This document shows, in pieces, positions 63,688 to 64,000 of a stretch of 64,000 nucleotides of DNA. Position 1 is the stretch's first letter. Each line of letters opens with the position of its first letter. The notes beneath the pieces were generated by a model. The model saw nothing but the letters and a program-made list of their open reading frames with translations. It was not told the DNA's origin and did no database searches. The DNA comes from Aquibium pacificus (GTDB taxonomy: Bacteria; Pseudomonadota; Alphaproteobacteria; Rhizobiales; Rhizobiaceae): NCBI RefSeq assembly GCF_040839445.1, contig NZ_JBDPGJ010000001.1, forward strand, positions 1,243,733 through 1,307,732, in the 5' to 3' direction. Position numbers and translations under genes: made by a program.

Positions 63688-64000
63688 ATGGCAAAAGGTA
63701 AATTCGAGCGCACCAAGCCTCATGTGAACATCGGGACGATCGGCCACGTCGACCATGGCAAGACGTCGCTGACGGCTGCGATCACGAAGTACTTCGGCGA
63801 GTACAAGGCCTACGACCAGATCGACGCGGCGCCGGAGGAGAAGGCGCGCGGCATCACGATCTCGACGGCGCATGTGGAATACGAGACGGCGGCGCGGCAC
63901 TATGCCCACGTCGACTGCCCGGGCCACGCCGACTACGTGAAGAACATGATCACGGGTGCCGCGCAGATGGACGGCGCGATCCTGGTGGTTTCGGCCGCCG
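63688..64000 (+). CDS. tuf: elongation factor Tu, 5' part (cut by the window edge)
   Basis: The first 104 codons of EF-Tu. It begins M-A-K-G-K-F-E-R-T-K-P-H and contains G-H-V-D-H-G-K-T-S-L (G1), R-G-I-T-I-S-T-A-H, and D-C-P-G-H-A-D-Y (G3). GGAAATGGAG lies ahead of the ATG. This is the str-operon copy; the other tuf copy often found before tRNA-Trp in this order is not present in the window. Confidence 0.97.
   Translation, partial: MAKGKFERTKPHVNIGTIGHVDHGKTSLTAAITKYFGEYKAYDQIDAAPEEKARGITISTAHVEYETAARHYAHVDCPGHADYVKNMITGAAQMDGAILVVSAA

Overview
The window is a GC-rich (roughly two-thirds G+C) chromosomal segment of an alphaproteobacterium. It is most likely a member of the Hyphomicrobiales (Rhizobiales) close to Mesorhizobium and other Phyllobacteriaceae. 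Pointers are the Tad/Cpa pilus cluster, a GltX2-type glutamyl-tRNA synthetase, MaeB with a fused phosphotransacetylase-like domain, BA14K and DUF2865 proteins, a RIME-like mosaic repeat, a CtrA-type TTAA-N7-TTAAC site, and the tRNA-Trp/secE/nusG/rplKAJL/rpoBC/rpsLG/fusA/tuf block. The genus is inference.

Layout. 1-5.6 kb: the distal half of a tad/cpa pilus operon (small lipoprotein, cpaE, cpaF, tadB, tadC, tadD). 5.6-17 kb: housekeeping and envelope genes: acyltransferase, rimO, MFS transporter, gltX2, DUF2865 protein, maeB, DUF72 protein, BA14K protein, and a 303-aa hypothetical carrying a perfect-looking inverted repeat inside its reading frame. 17.4-20.8 kb: an accessory patch with a secreted cupin, a palindromic element abutting a truncated alpha/beta-hydrolase, an AT-richer frameshifted KAP-family NTPase, and two unfamiliar small genes directly downstream of uvrA. 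20.8-24.5 kb: uvrA and a gene-poor stretch with a candidate three-hairpin small RNA.

24.5-39.4 kb is a continuous minus-strand catabolic block. Reading in the direction of transcription it encodes a two-domain 2-aminobenzoyl-CoA monooxygenase/reductase, SDR, MarR regulator, crotonase, acyl-CoA dehydrogenase, cupin, 2-aminobenzoate-CoA ligase, kynureninase and tryptophan 2,3-dioxygenase. A liv-type ABC importer and a Rid-family protein follow. Together these read as tryptophan/kynurenine uptake, cleavage to anthranilate, CoA activation, aerobic dearomatisation and beta-oxidation-like breakdown. A tandem palindrome in front of the monooxygenase is a good candidate operator. A separate kynurenine formamidase gene is not seen.

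39.4-47 kb holds single-function genes: a glutamine-synthetase-like ligase, GFA protein, LigB-type dioxygenase, hemerythrin, DedA, DUF1003, 3-methyladenine glycosylase, orphan RHH protein and NAD synthetase. 47.1-64 kb is the transcription/translation superoperon: tRNA-Trp, secE, nusG, rplK, rplA, rplJ, rplL, rpoB, rpoC, a minus-strand conserved small gene, rpsL, rpsG, fusA and the start of tuf. It contains several strong RNA hairpins and two terminators. rimO and its protein target S12 (rpsL) both lie in this window.

The most unusual parts are the KAP-containing accessory patch and the tryptophan-to-anthranilyl-CoA cluster with its tandem operator.
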